A stretch of 64,000 nucleotides of DNA from Cutaneotrichosporon cavernicola (taxonomy: Eukaryota; Basidiomycota; Tremellomycetes; Trichosporonales; Trichosporonaceae). Below are positions 37,555 through 48,392 of this stretch, in pieces; the first letter of the stretch is position 1, and every line of letters begins with the position of its first letter. Made by a program: the position numbers and the translations under genes. Where the stretch lies: positions 2,356,001-2,420,000 of the forward strand of contig NC_083397.1 of assembly GCF_030864355.1 (NCBI RefSeq), in the 5' to 3' direction. Under the pieces are notes generated by a model. It worked only from the letters and a program-made list of their open reading frames with translations. It was not told the origin of the DNA and did not search any database.

Positions 37555-38321
37555 ATGTCGGAACTCGGAGCCCTTCAGGAACGCTGGGACATCTACTATC
37601 GGTAGGTAACGAGGCGGGGTGAGCGTCTGCCTTGCCCTGGACTGGTTGTTATTGCCTCCAAAAGGTCGCTGACAGTCCAGCCAGTTCCATCTCCATTCGT
37701 GCATGCACCACGAGTGCATTTGGACCGATGGGAGTGAGCTCTGCATCCCAGAGGATCAACTGACCCTCAGTGTGGTACTTTCCTGAGCCTGGCCGCCGTG
37801 CCACCACCCTTCACATGTTCGCGCCGTCACGCTGGGGCCCGATAAAGTGAGCTCCCCGCGAAGTAGCCAGGCTGAACACTGACGCCAAGCGACTACCGCG
37901 TGCGTGGGGGAAAATGATGACGACGGTGGCTGGACCAGCTGATAACAGTACTACGATTTCTACCTGGTAGGTACTGCTAGCAACCATGTCAACTGCTCCA
38001 CTGGCAGCCAATCCCGACCCGATAAGAGTGGCCCTGACTGATTCCAGCCCAGTGGTACCATGATTGAGCACAGTGCGTCGCACGAGATCTCGCTAACTTC
38101 CCAGTGGCTTGGTGGGTCGTACTTCCGGCAGGAGCTCCCCAGATCCGTCGCTAAATCTAACCGCACAGGCGCTACATCGGGAACGGCGACCCGAACAAGG
38201 ACTGGCTCCAGGACTATGTCGCATGTAGCTCCGTGGCGACCTGCGGCCGCTGACCGCAGACGACCTCAACATGGTTACCGTCGATATGGTGGTCATCGAC
38301 CCGACTCCTCTCAGCAACTGA
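37555..38321 (+). CDS. Unrecognised eight-exon gene with two micro-exons
   Basis: No single long frame exists, but eight exons can be joined: 37555-37601, 37681-37733, 37771-37846, 37890-37899, 37949-37966, 38048-38115, 38169-38224 and 38260-38321. All phases agree and the total of 390 nt gives 129 residues plus stop. Every intron has a GT donor, an AG acceptor and a CTGAC, CTGAT or CTAAC branch site close to the acceptor, as in neighbouring genes. Exons of 10 and 18 nt encode DYR and YYDFYL. The product is rich in aromatic residues, with CMHHECIWTDG near residue 23, WYFPEPGRRATTLHMFAPSR, and a C-terminus LNMVTVDMVVIDPTPLSN. I recognise no family. The frame is open upstream to an ATG at 37219, so the N-terminus may be longer. 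The donor of the sixth intron could be at 38116 or 38119. Confidence 0.55.
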
Positions 38322-39483
38322 CCGTCCACCGCGGCTGACGTAGCGGTGCCACATGCCAGCACCTTCGATACCAGTCGACCCGCACATGTCGTCAATCCGT
38401 CCAATTTGTCTCTATCACGAGGTGTAAACCGTGTAGGCGTAGTGATCCGCGAGGAGAGCGATAAGGAAAGCAAGTCGTAGCGAATGAGGGAGGTGAGAGG
38501 AGTAGGAGTGGTGAGAGAGCACCCAACATCGTTGTACACACGTCCAGAATTGCATGTAGCATCTTGACTCAGTCTTCTGACTCTGCATATCTCGAACCAC
38601 TGGAACCTCAGCACTCTCAGTTGGATAGAGCGCCTCCACGAACGATGGAGGTTTGGATGTAGTCGGGTAGCGGAACGCGGTTGAAACGCGAAGGTTCTGG
38701 GGTGCCGTACGCAGCACGAACTAGAGTCAACGTGCCTTCGAGCCTTCCTACAATATGCCCTGTGCCCTCGACTCCTCGGGAACGGGGATATGGCCCTCGA
38801 TCGCGTAGATGCGCGACTTTGTGCCAACATGCCAACGTTACTGCGAGTGCCAGATCACATGGGCTTTGGTGCTTAGCATCGCTGCCACAAACCCCACAAA
38901 CACCGGTTTGCAACGGCCCCGTTCACATTTTGGCTTCTCGGGTGATATAGCCGGCGCGCTGAGGGCCCAGCGGCCTGGGCACGACACCTTTATCTCCGCA
39001 CTTTACGGCGCCGAGTTTATCAGAGTATTACAGTGACCGGAATGTCTCAACGGAATGCTCACTGATCAGTGAGCCCTGGCGGTCGGACAGTCACCTGCCA
39101 CCTACTCTACTCGACCTCGGACCATGGTGAACCTGGCTTTGGCTCTGTGGCTTCCAATTGCTTAAGTCCGCATCGGCCACCAATGTCGAGATATGGAGCT
39201 ACGCGTCTTTGATCGAGCACTGGCGCCGGAAGGGGACTGGAGACCGCTCATTCCCCAGTCGCTCTATTCTCCAGCCCTGCTTCCACATAATGGACAGCGC
39301 AGAGTGCTCCACGGCTACGAGAAGGTCCGTCCGGCGATCACTGGCGCCCAATGGACCTGTCCTGTGTGCTCTTCCAGTCTTTGAGAACGGTGCTCGGATC
39401 TCCGCACATGACCCTCTCAGTTCCGCACCGATGCCCTCATTTGCCTACAGCTCCCCAACTCATGAAACCCGCAGTCTCCGTCA
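38322..39483. other. Intergenic stretch
   Basis: 1.16 kb between the orphan gene and the FMN-binding protein gene. The longest minus-strand frame (38617-38913) starts with TTG and has no domain. A plus-strand frame from 39158 continues as the antisense of the next gene. No gene is supported. Confidence 0.45.
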
Positions 39484-40324
39484 TCACTCACTCCCATTTG
39501 ACTCACCAGGAATCACGCCAGCCCACACGCGGCTTCGTAGCTCCTCGTCCTTCTCGTCCCGACGCTCCTCCCCTGGCTCCCCGCTGCGTATTTTGGCACT
39601 CGCACTGTGGATCTTGACCTTAACAAAGCCGGTCGTCGTCATCTCGGCTGGGCTGGGCGCACGACACCCATCCCAGCGTCCTGGCATCACTCCTTCAACA
39701 ATCGCACGTGAGGCTTCCCATCGCTCCTTTTCTCCCGCTTCACCTTCACTCCACTCCCCTACCTGGCCATGCAGCACGGCACTCCGGTGGTTGATGGAGC
39801 TGTTAAACGCGCTCAACGCCAGCACGATTCCGTCCATCAGCGTCGCGGTGATGCACACGCGCGTCTCGGGGGGCACAAGGCGGACGAGGCGAGCACGGTG
39901 GTAGCCGTGTAGGTATACTTCGAGACCCGCTGGCGTCTCAACAATGGCTGCCACCATGGGGATGCATTGCTGGTGTCAGTGAGTAGTCAGTGGTCACGAT
40001 GTCAGAGCGCAGAGCCAACCGCCAAGAATCAAGAAAGGAAGGCTGACCTGCCCTCGATAGGCCGAGGTTGAGACAAGGAAGTGGGGCAATCCGACGCACT
40101 GGGTTGCCATCCAAGTCGACAAAGGCGACATTGACAAAGTGAGCCTCAGCAATGACTGGTTCAGCGTGCTCCGTGGTCAACTCACTCTGCCGGATGGTCT
40201 CAAAGTCATAGCGCGCCTTGTACGCGTCGCGCCCGACCTCATTCTCTGTCGTTAATTGAAAACAAAGGTATCAGTCGGACAGCGTACCATACGTCTTCTC
40301 GAATTCGCGCTTCGTGCCGTCCAT
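39484..40324 (-). CDS. Pyridoxamine-phosphate-oxidase-like FMN-binding protein
   Basis: The start at 40322-40324 gives MDGTKREFEKT, and an intron leads to ENEVGRDAYKARYDFETIRQ, the N-terminal signature of the fungal flavin-nucleotide-binding family (Pyridox_ox_2 type). The split-barrel core shows VYLHGYHRARLVRL, VCITATLMDGIVLALSAFN and YRSAVLHGQ-like sequence (HRSAVLHGQVGEW). The C-terminal block contains EEMTTTGFVKVKI-like and ELRSRVWAGVIPGE sequences. Members bind FMN or F420-like cofactors and their substrates in fungi are mostly unknown; the family is distinct from the vitamin B6 enzyme itself. Three introns are visible (near 40250-40290, 40160-40190, 39970-40045). No targeting signal is seen, so cytosol is likely. 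Confidence 0.82.
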
Positions 40325-40732
40325 CGGGGGTGGGCAACGTGAGGATCTGAAAAGGAGAAGGTGAACAAGGTGAACAAGGTGAACAAGGTGAACAAGGGGA
40401 AATGGACAGTATAAAGTGTCGGCTGCACCAGCTGAATGCCTTATTGTTTTACCCTTGTCAGTAATAGAAGAGTATTAGAAAGTAGATGGGTCTCGTGACT
40501 CACACCTCGCACTCGATCAGTCCATCCCCACCTATCAGCTGCCAGGTGGAAGCCGTCCACTTTTCTCAAAAGCCACAAGAGGATACATAAACCCTCATCA
40601 GAACACGACTTGCCCGTCTACATGCAGCCTCTCATCCGAGAATAGTTCTAAACACCAATTTATCTGAATGCATGTCCAAAGACGTAGGCGTACAATGAAG
40701 GCACAGCGATACAGCTATGAGATAGACGACCC
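40325..40732. other. Intergenic region
   Basis: 408 bp between tandem minus-strand genes. It contains four tandem copies of the 9-base unit GGTGAACAA (40359-40396) upstream of the FMN-binding protein gene. No gene is seen. Confidence 0.5.
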
Positions 40733-41867
40733 TTAGCGGGCCGAGGCCATGGCCTTCTGCATCTGGCGCTTGAGAGAGAGCATCGACTTCTTGTACTGCT
40801 CAGTCGTCGCGGCCTCCTCCTCGAGGACCTCCATCGCCTTGCCGAGCTCCGACTCGATGGCGCCCTTGGCGCCACGCTTGAGCTTGGAAGCGAGCTCGGG
40901 CGAGGTGATCTGCTGCTCAACAACGTGGATGTACGACTCGAGCTCCGACTTGGCCTCGTGACGGGCGGCGAAGTCGCGGTCAGCAGCCTTGGACATCTCG
41001 GCGTCCTTGATCATCTGCGAGATCTCCTCCGACGAGAGACGGCCAACCGAGTTCTGGATGGTGATCTGAGCCTTGCGGCCCGAGGTCTTGTCCTGAGCAG
41101 AGACCTTGAGGAGACCGTTGGCGTCAACCTCGAAGGTGCAGAGAAGCTCGGCCTGTCCACGGGGCATGGGGGGGATGCCCGAAAGCTCGAACTCGCCGAG
41201 CAAGCGGTTGTCCTTGCAAGCAAGGCGCTCACCCTCGAAGACGGGGAAGGTAACAGTGGTCTGGTTGTCCTCAACGGTGGTGAAGACACGCGACTTGTTG
41301 GCGGGAATAGGGGTGTTGCGGGGAAGAACAACACCGAAGACGTCACCCTGCATGGCGACACCGAGCGAAAGGGGAGCAACGTCAAGGAGGAGGAGGTCGG
41401 CAGTCTTGTCCGAGGTCTGGTTGGTGAGGACGGCACCCTGGACGGCGGCACCGTAAGCGACGGCCTCGTCGGGGTTGATCGACTTGTTCAGCTGGCGGCC
41501 GTCGAAGCGCTCCGAGACGAGCGACTGGATCTTGGGGATACGAGTCGAGCCACCAACAAGGACGATGTCGTCAACCTTGGCGGCGGGCATCTTCGAGTCC
41601 TTGAGAACCTTCTCAACGGGCTCAAGAGTCGACTTGAACGCAGCGGCGTTGATCTCCTCGAAACGGGCACGGGTGATGTTCGACGAGAAGTCGACGCCCT
41701 GGTAGAGCGAGTCAACCTCGACGGTGGTCTGGGTGACCGACGAGAGGGTGCGCTTGGCACGCTCACAAGCCGAGCGGAGACGGCGGAGAGCACGGGGGTC
41801 GTCCGAGATGTCAAGCTTGTTCTTGCGCTTGAACTCGGTCTTGAAGTGGTCAAGGAGGGTCTGGTCA

Positions 41868-41911
<44 letters not shown>

Positions 41912-41945
41912 GGCGAAGACACCACCGGTGATCGAGAGGAGCGAG

Positions 41946-41977
<32 letters not shown>

Positions 41978-42181
41978 GAGAACGTTCTTCTCCTCCTTCG
42001 TCTTCTGGTCAAGACCGTAAGCGATGGCGGCGGCAGTGGGCTCGTTGATGATGCGGAGAACGTCAAGGCCGGCAATGGCACCAGCGTCCTTGGTGGCGAG
42101 ACGCTGCGAGTCGTTGAAGTAGGCGGGAACGCTGAGAAGTCAGCAAGACCGTCGCAGAGGGCATCATTGGGGTTTAGACTT

Positions 42182-42224
<43 letters not shown>

Positions 42225-42318
42225 GGCAACCTCCTTCATCTTGGTGAGGACCATGGCGGAGATCTCCTGGGGCGAGAAGGTCTTCTTCTCACCGAGGTAC
42301 TCGACCTCGACGTAGGGG

Positions 42319-42355
<37 letters not shown>

Positions 42356-42943
42356 GGACAGGTCAGCACAATGTACGCACGTAACTCGTCTCCTATGCAT
42401 CCGCTGCTCACCTTCATGTCCTTCTTAACATCAGAGTCGTCGAAGCGGCGGCCGATAAGGCGCTTGGCGTCGAAGACGGTGTTGCGGGGGTTCATGGCGC
42501 TCTGGTTCTTGGCAGCTTTTCGGGCGTCAGCAAAAAAATCCTTCCAAGGGCCGGGATCATCACTCACCGTCACCGATGAGACGCTCGCCCTCGTTGAAGG
42601 CGACATACGAGGGGGTGGTGCGGTTGCCCTGGTCTGCAATGTCAGTAGATACTCAGACGCAATGTGGATGGGTGTATTCACCGTTGGCGATGATCTGGGG
42701 AGGGTATCAGCACAAGTTTACGCGCACTAAGATTTGTCCAAAATTCAACTCACCTCGACGCGGTCGTTGGCCCAGACACCGACACAGGAGTAGGTGGTGC
42801 CGAGGTCTGTAGACAGTCAGCGCATGTACTCGTATGCGTGCTCGCCATCGACGGCGGCAAACACTCGTTGAGTGTTGCTAGTGTTTGGCGACCATGGACT
42901 CACCGATACCGATGGCACCCTCGTAAACGTCGTCGGTGGACAT
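40733..42943 (-). CDS. SSB1: Ribosome-associated Hsp70 of the Ssb type
   Basis: Cytosolic Hsp70 that binds nascent chains at the ribosome with its J-protein/Hsp70 partner complex. The start at 42941-42943 ([13 protein letters not shown]) is joined through four or five short introns to [68 protein letters not shown] and [10 protein letters not shown]. The Ssb subclass is identified by [16 protein letters not shown] instead of the TPLSLGIET of other Hsp70s, and by the C-terminus lacking the EEVD motif of Ssa proteins (it ends KAMASAR). Introns are concentrated in the first 600 bp of the gene, with the largest exon covering the substrate-binding domain. Codon bias is strong. This is the second Hsp70 in the window; the other is mitochondrial. 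Confidence 0.95.
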
Positions 42944-43496
42944 GTTGGCTAGATTTTTTTGGTGGCTAAGTGTGAGCTCTTGAGTTCTCTCGGGGAGAGG
43001 AGTTGATGAAGAGCGAGATGGGGAGCAGGACGACTGACCTAAGTAACTGCCTTTTGGTGAAGGATGAGAGAGGAGCAAATGCAATCGACCCAAAGATGAG
43101 GAGCGCCGGAGGGGGGGAGGGGGGTTTGGTAGGAGGGAGAGGAGTCAAGCCAGGCTTACAAGGCGGGCTAATCTGGTCCTACCTATGCCTTTGGGTCAAT
43201 TCCTCTGCTCTTGTGCCTTCTACCTCTACCTTGATTTCACTTCCCAATAGTCCCAGGTCCCAAAAACGTTTGCTCACCCTGGCGAAGAATCTCTCGAAAA
43301 AGTTGCACCGGAACCAACAAATCCTACCGGCGTTATCCCTGTGGCACTTGAATCCCCCACTCTACGACCATTCCTGCCCACTCTAGGACCGTGTCGCCAC
43401 CAGGTGGACCGCGTGTAGCCGAGCCGAGTGGGCGGTCCATTTATGTACATGGGCTTAACATGCTACTTTATGACACAAATGTCTGCATAAGTGGCG
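42944..43496. other. Intergenic region upstream of SSB1
   Basis: 553 bp between tandem minus-strand genes, holding the SSB1 promoter and the 3' end of the chromodomain gene. A G-rich run at 43110-43135 stands out. No gene is supported. Confidence 0.45.
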
Positions 43497-44494
43497 TTAC
43501 AGGCCAAGTTCCTGCAGCAATATCCGATTCTCCTCAATGTTCCGTTGGCGTTCGCGGTCATAGTCGCTTTCTTTTAAATGGGTCAGCACACAAGAGCCGG
43601 ACAAGGAATGATGGGGGGAATGACCTCACCTACAGAGTCCGTCGGTGTCGGAGCTGGAACAACAATGTCCTGCCCGTTGAACTCTGTGATGGCGTTCACA
43701 CCGGCGTCCCCGAACCGATCCTTGATCGCTGTGCGACGGAGCCACTCCTCCTGATCTTGACCGTTCTCTCGCCACCGCACGTGGAAGTTGTATCCCTTGG
43801 CTTTCCCAGAGGACTTTCGTTTCGCCGCAAGGATGACCAGGTCTGTTGTTAGGACTGCAATGATTGCGCGTATCTCACCTGATCGGCTTGGCACTTGACT
43901 ACTCTTACGTCCCGTGCTTGCTTTCTGCTTGGCCGCGCGTTTGCGCTTACGGAGGCCAACCTCCTCAAGCTCACGATGGAATTGTTTCACAGCCGAGTCA
44001 ACTGTCCTCGGGCGGCAGAAATCCTTCATTGTCTCCACCGTCATCCACACCTTGGGATAGAACGGGGAAGGTTCCATGTACCTCGTTGCGATGCCGAGCC
44101 TCACGAGGTATTCTGTGTCGTTATCGCGAACGTCGAGTATGGAGAATGGTGTCTCTGGCGGTGAGTCCACGCCATGCGGCACTCGCACCTTTTGCCTCGT
44201 ACTCCCTTATGGCCTCACTCGAGTTGGCGAGGTTTGAACGCGGCTCCCATGTGTCATGTGTCGGGTCGTATCCTTCCCAGCGCACAAGGTAGAAGTACTC
44301 GTCCTCCCCAGTGGGAGTCTTGGCGGGATGCAAGGAACGGCATACGATGGCCTCGACGTGGAAAACATCCTGTGCTAGCGCTAACTTGTAGGGAGTTAGC
44401 GAGTAAGTGGAAGGAGGCGGTTCCTCACTGACGCATGGGCGCGTCCTGATCGACGGCGATCGCTGTCATGCGATAATGATGCCTGTGAGGACAT
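43497..44494 (-). CDS. Double chromodomain protein
   Basis: Five exons are inferred. The start at 44492-44494 gives MSSQASLSHDSDRRRSGRAH. Exon two encodes a chromodomain with the aromatic-cage pattern YFYLVRWEGYDPTHDTWEP (near 44250). A splice restores EYLVRLGIATRYMEPSPFYP and a basic linker (RKRKRAAKQKAS). A second, chromo-like domain follows (YNFHVRWRENGQDQEEWL near 43780). A last intron near 43570-43625 restores DSVESDYDRERQRNIEENRI and ends LLQELGL. Chromodomains of this type bind methylated histone H3 tails, so a heterochromatin or transcription-silencing role is inferred. The gene contains no chromoshadow or helicase domain and is not a retrotransposon integrase fragment, since no reverse transcriptase or integrase sequence is nearby. 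The short acidic-basic C-terminal helix is typical of nuclear anchor or dimer motifs but not identified. Confidence 0.8.
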
Positions 44495-45563
44495 TGGAGA
44501 ATTGGAGTGAGCTGGAGGGGGTTGGTTGTGGGGGCCCTTGATATGAATGAATGAGTGGTTGCCGATGGTTGTGATGTGGTGATATTATGGAGATTGACTT
44601 TACTTTGTATGATTGCGACGCGTTCCTCTCGTTCCTCTCAAGCTCTCAAGCTCTCGCGTCCTTGTCGCGTCATTTGATCATCTCAGGTACTAGGAATGGG
44701 AAAGCGCGTCATCCCTTCCCTCCACCAGGATATACAAGACCCTCCACCACCACTTGACGCCGTGTATCCGACCGATCTGTCCTTTCCCAAGTATCCAAGT
44801 TTCCATCCTAATAATTCGCGATATACCATATGTCTTGTTTGCTTTAAACGCAGGTACGCCGCAACCACCTCTCCAGGCATCCAGATGCAATCTGAAGACT
44901 CGGTAATAAAGATCTGGTAGGCGCCATTACTGCTAGAGACCTCACGCACAGCCACGATCGAAACTAACGTGCATCTTCCCCTCTTCCCCTCTTCCCCCTT
45001 GCACACACGCGGTCCACGATTCTCGATGCTACACTATGACCGGCACGATCATCATCCTCGCCGTTTCAAGGAACCAGTCATGTCTACATCTTAACCTACT
45101 TGGGAAGAAGAGTGCAGCATGAAGTCAAAGGCCACTCGGTTCTTATGACGATCCGATTCGCAGGGGCTGTTGCCAAGGTTGCAAGTGGCCGGAATGCTTG
45201 TGGGGCGGCACAGCAATCTCACATGCTGGACATGTACTACAACGCGGCGCTTTTAACGTTCAATCTGTTGGTTGATCCAATATTAAGGGGTTCTAACTAG
45301 TCCATGATACATGATTCAAGGTCCAGACTTCCAAGCTTGCAGGCTGGCAGGCTGGCAGGCTGGCAGGCTCGGCAGCGAACGGGCCATCAAGGTCATGCCG
45401 CCAGCAACTGGATCAGCGCGTCGTCAACACTACTATCACTAATACCACCGGCGACGTATCCTGGTCTCGCCAAACCCGGTAAGCAACTCATCTCTCATCC
45501 CATCACTATCCTATCATTGTTCACAGGCTCGGTATCGTGTCCAGACGTGGACCCCTTTTCACG
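44495..45563. other. Divergent intergenic region
   Basis: 1.07 kb between the divergent chromodomain and transcription factor genes. A short tandem repeat lies at 45341-45370. Short open frames here have no domain or linkage support. Confidence 0.5.
45341..45370. repeat. AGGCTGGC tandem repeat
   Basis: Three perfect copies and one partial copy of the 8-base unit AGGCTGGC, about 200 bp upstream of the transcription factor start. Confidence 0.75.
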
Positions 45564-47412
45564 ATGTCTGTCGTAGTCGCTCAGCCTTTCAGGCAAGCCC
45601 ATTTACGGGCTAAGCCCGTTTTCATCTCATGCACACGCTGGTTAGTTGCGGGAAAAAAGGCGAGCTCACACCAGCCGCGAGCGCAAGATCAAGTGCTCGG
45701 GAGAGCGTCCTACTTGTGTCAACTGCCATAAGAAATCATTTCATTGCCACTACGACGCCGTTGTGAAGCGGCGCGGGCCAGACAAAGAGCCTGGAGGTAA
45801 TATCTGCGACCAGTGGTGCGAGCTGGCTGACGTGCAGGTCGTCTGAAGCCTCGAGGCGGCTTTGTGCACCACCTCCCACCATCCAATGGTCGAATAATAA
45901 ATCCGTCTCGGTACGCAGCCACACTCATGGCCATGAATACATCACTAATCACCAGTCCCAGTTCCGCAACTGTACCGACCAAAGCCCCACAAGCCGCCCC
46001 TGTCCTATCTCCGACACTTCACCGTATCCCTGGCAACCTAGATCAAGACCGCTCATCGTGGTGGGAGACGCTCTTCGCAAGCACGCCGCGGGACCGCGTT
46101 GTTAGGTTGTGCGACGACTTGTGAGGTTCCTCCGCTGCGCTGCTGACCTCAAGCTTAAAGGATTGCGACATCTGGTTCAACTTTTTCCACCGCGGTCTCT
46201 TCTTCAAGTCGTTCTTCGCGCAGGATATGGGTGCGCACGTAGTGTACGCCGTCTTGGCGCACATGACATTCCTGGGAGAGGGCCATACAGAAGCCGGCCG
46301 TAAGCGCGCGCTCTGCTTCGCCGAAGAGGCGCGCAGCATGGTCACCCACTGTTTGACCGCAGGCTATTATGAGCCCACCCTCGTGCAGACGGCCCTCTTG
46401 CTCGTCGCGTTTGAGTTCCAACCACATACCTGGCAAAACCTCGGGCGAGTCGCAAGTGCGCTTGGGTTCATGGAAGGCTGTGCCAAGGCCTGTCTGCCCT
46501 ATTGGTCTGCACCCGCAACCACAGATCTCCCGCCGCAGGCGGCTGTCACGTCTGGTATCCGGAAGGAGGAGATGCGTCAGATGTGCTGGACGCTATCGCA
46601 CCTCGCCGCCAGCTCTACGATCTGGCGTCACCTGGTTGGCCAGCCACCTCTAAGCCTGGCCTCGGCCGATCCAGAAAAGGTGAGGTCGATCCTCGTCACC
46701 GCAGATGCTGACGATCAGTTTGGGGAGCTCTTTCCGGCCCACCTATTTGACAACGATCGGAAGGCGCCCAAGCTGTACGGGTGGTCTCTCTACTGCGCAG
46801 GAATCCGACTATGGTGAGGTCCCGAGCATTTTGTCACTGACACAAGGCATACGGCACTAAACCGCGTCCCGGGTGTGCACCCCAACATGTTCGTCTGTGA
46901 GCAGGCCAAAGAGCTGTTGCCCCTCCTCGACTCGGCGCCCTGCTCAGGCTCTCGCAAGTACCTGTGGCAGGCCCGTGAGTGGGTAGCAGCAGCGCGTGGG
47001 CACGTCGGCGATCTAGACATCGAGGGTGTGCAGCAATGGTTCCAACAACAGAAGGATGTGCTCATGAACTTTGAACCTCATGAAGCCAACAACGATTCCA
47101 AGAGGCCGCGCCCTACATACGCTTGGTGGTATCTGATGGTAGCGTACACGTTAGTGGCCTAGAGGCTGTTCTGAGACCAGCTCACTCCAACTCTCGGGGC
47201 AGTACGCGTTCATCGCTGCCGAGGCCGAGGACGTGCTCAATCTGGTACTCAAGTCGCTCGACGACATCGTATCGTCCTCGAACTGTAACAGTGGGTCCAG
47301 TGGATTCCGGAAGGCTAACGCAGATTTCAAGAACCTCTGTAACGCCGTCCGCGACCGTGACGACGAACTCAAGACTCTTCGCGCAGCAGCTGTGTCTAAC
47401 GAATATCAATAG
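45564..47412 (+). CDS. Zn2Cys6 fungal transcription factor
   Basis: The start at 45564 opens a short tail. The binuclear zinc cluster is split by an intron (near 45641-45672): CTRC is joined to RERKIKCSGERPTCVNCHKK and SFHC, giving the canonical C-x2-C-x6-C-x6-C-x2-C-x6-C. A basic linker (KRRGPDK) follows, as in Gal4-type proteins that contact CGG half-sites. The rest is an all-helical fungal transcription factor regulatory region (KDCDIWFNFFHRGLFFKSFF, YEPTLVQTALLLVAFEFQPH, MRQMCWTLSHLAASSTIWRH). The protein ends AVSNEYQ at 47412. Six or so introns are inferred. It is divergent from the chromodomain gene and 146 bp upstream of the acetyltransferase gene on the same strand. Target genes are unknown. 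Confidence 0.87.
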
Positions 47413-47558
47413 AGCCAGTGTGATGATGTATAAGGCCGGCATCGGCCCGGTTGGCCGCGGCCAAGTCCGGCCAAGTTTGGCAAAGCGGAAATCAGGCGGT
47501 GTAGCCGGACAAACGGTATAAGACGTCACTTCGTCCATTCTTGACCGCAACATCCATC

Positions 47559-48370
47559 ATGTCAGCATACGGAGCTATCGCTACTCCTACCCCCAAGGAG
47601 CGCGTCACGGCGCGCTCTTACTCGATGCCCAACGGGCTGTGTGTGACGACGCACCCGGTGTACGGGTCGGAGACGGACCCCGCGGTCATCGACTACTTCT
47701 GGCGCGTGTTCAACGAAGAGCTGGCCGGTGCGTCCTGAGCATGAAGAACTGAAGCAGGACTGACGATAGAGGGAAAGACGTACCCGCAAGAGGGGCCGCT
47801 CACGCACGATGAGTTTGTCAACTACTTCTTCAACTCGGTAACGATTGTCGGAGTCCTCCACGACGCCGACGTGGACGCCGCCAAGTTTGCGACAGTAAAG
47901 GATGCCATGGGCGGGCGGAGCATCGAGGAAGCCATCGCGGGTTGCTACTACATGTAAGCCTTGGTTTAATTGTGGCAACTGACAGCAGCAAGCCAAACTA
48001 CCCTGGGCGCGCAAGCCATGTGAGAGATCTTCTGGGCTATCCGGACATAACTAACATCAGAACTGCAACGCGGGTTTCGTCGTCCCGCCCGTCCAGCGAG
48101 GGAAGAAGATTGGCGGCGCGCTTGCTGAGAGCTTCCTCTACTACGCCCCCGCTCTTGGGTACCGCGCCTCCGTCTTCAACCTGGTTTATGACAGTGAGCC
48201 CTCTGCTACCATTATCGCTGACGCCAGACAACGTCGCCTCGCTGCGGCTGTGGGACAAGTTGGGGTTCCAGCGCGTCGGCCTCATACCCAAGGCCGGGCG
48301 GCTCAGGACCGGTCCCAACGGGACGGAGGAGTACGTCGACGCAGTGGTCGTCTACAAGAGCTTTGTGTGA
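47559..48370 (+). CDS. GNAT-family N-acetyltransferase, Mpr1-like
   Basis: The start at 47559 gives MSAYGAIATPTPKERV. Three or four short introns are spliced to bring together EEGPLTHDEFVNYFF-like N-terminal sequence (TYPQEGPLTHDEFVNYFF), IKPNYPGRASH, and the acetyl-CoA motif GFVVPPVQRGKKIGGALAES (motif A, R/Q-x-x-G-x-G/A pattern). The C-terminal block is LGYRASVFNLVYDN, NVASLRLWDKLGFQRVGLIP and ends VVVYKSFV. This combination matches fungal GNAT proteins related to yeast Mpr1, which acetylates toxic proline analogues and helps against oxidative stress. The substrate here is inferred only by family. Its stop codon lies 22 bp from that of the oppositely oriented oligoribonuclease gene. Confidence 0.85.
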
Positions 48371-48392
48371 TCTACTGGAGATTTGCGATGGA

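Noticed and set aside
38617..38913. 98-residue minus-strand open frame
   Set aside because: It starts with TTG, lacks a domain and has no linked exons.
39158..39904. 248-residue plus-strand open frame overlapping the FMN-binding protein gene
   Set aside because: More than half is antisense to a conserved protein and the composition is Ser/Pro/Arg-rich shadow sequence.
40925..42187. 420-residue open frame antisense to the Ssb-type Hsp70
   Set aside because: Same artefact of codon bias on the sense strand; no domain and no independent promoter or splice support.
43497..44494. Chromodomain as part of a chromovirus-type retrotransposon
   Set aside because: No reverse transcriptase, RNase H, integrase or long terminal repeat is present nearby, and the gene is spliced.
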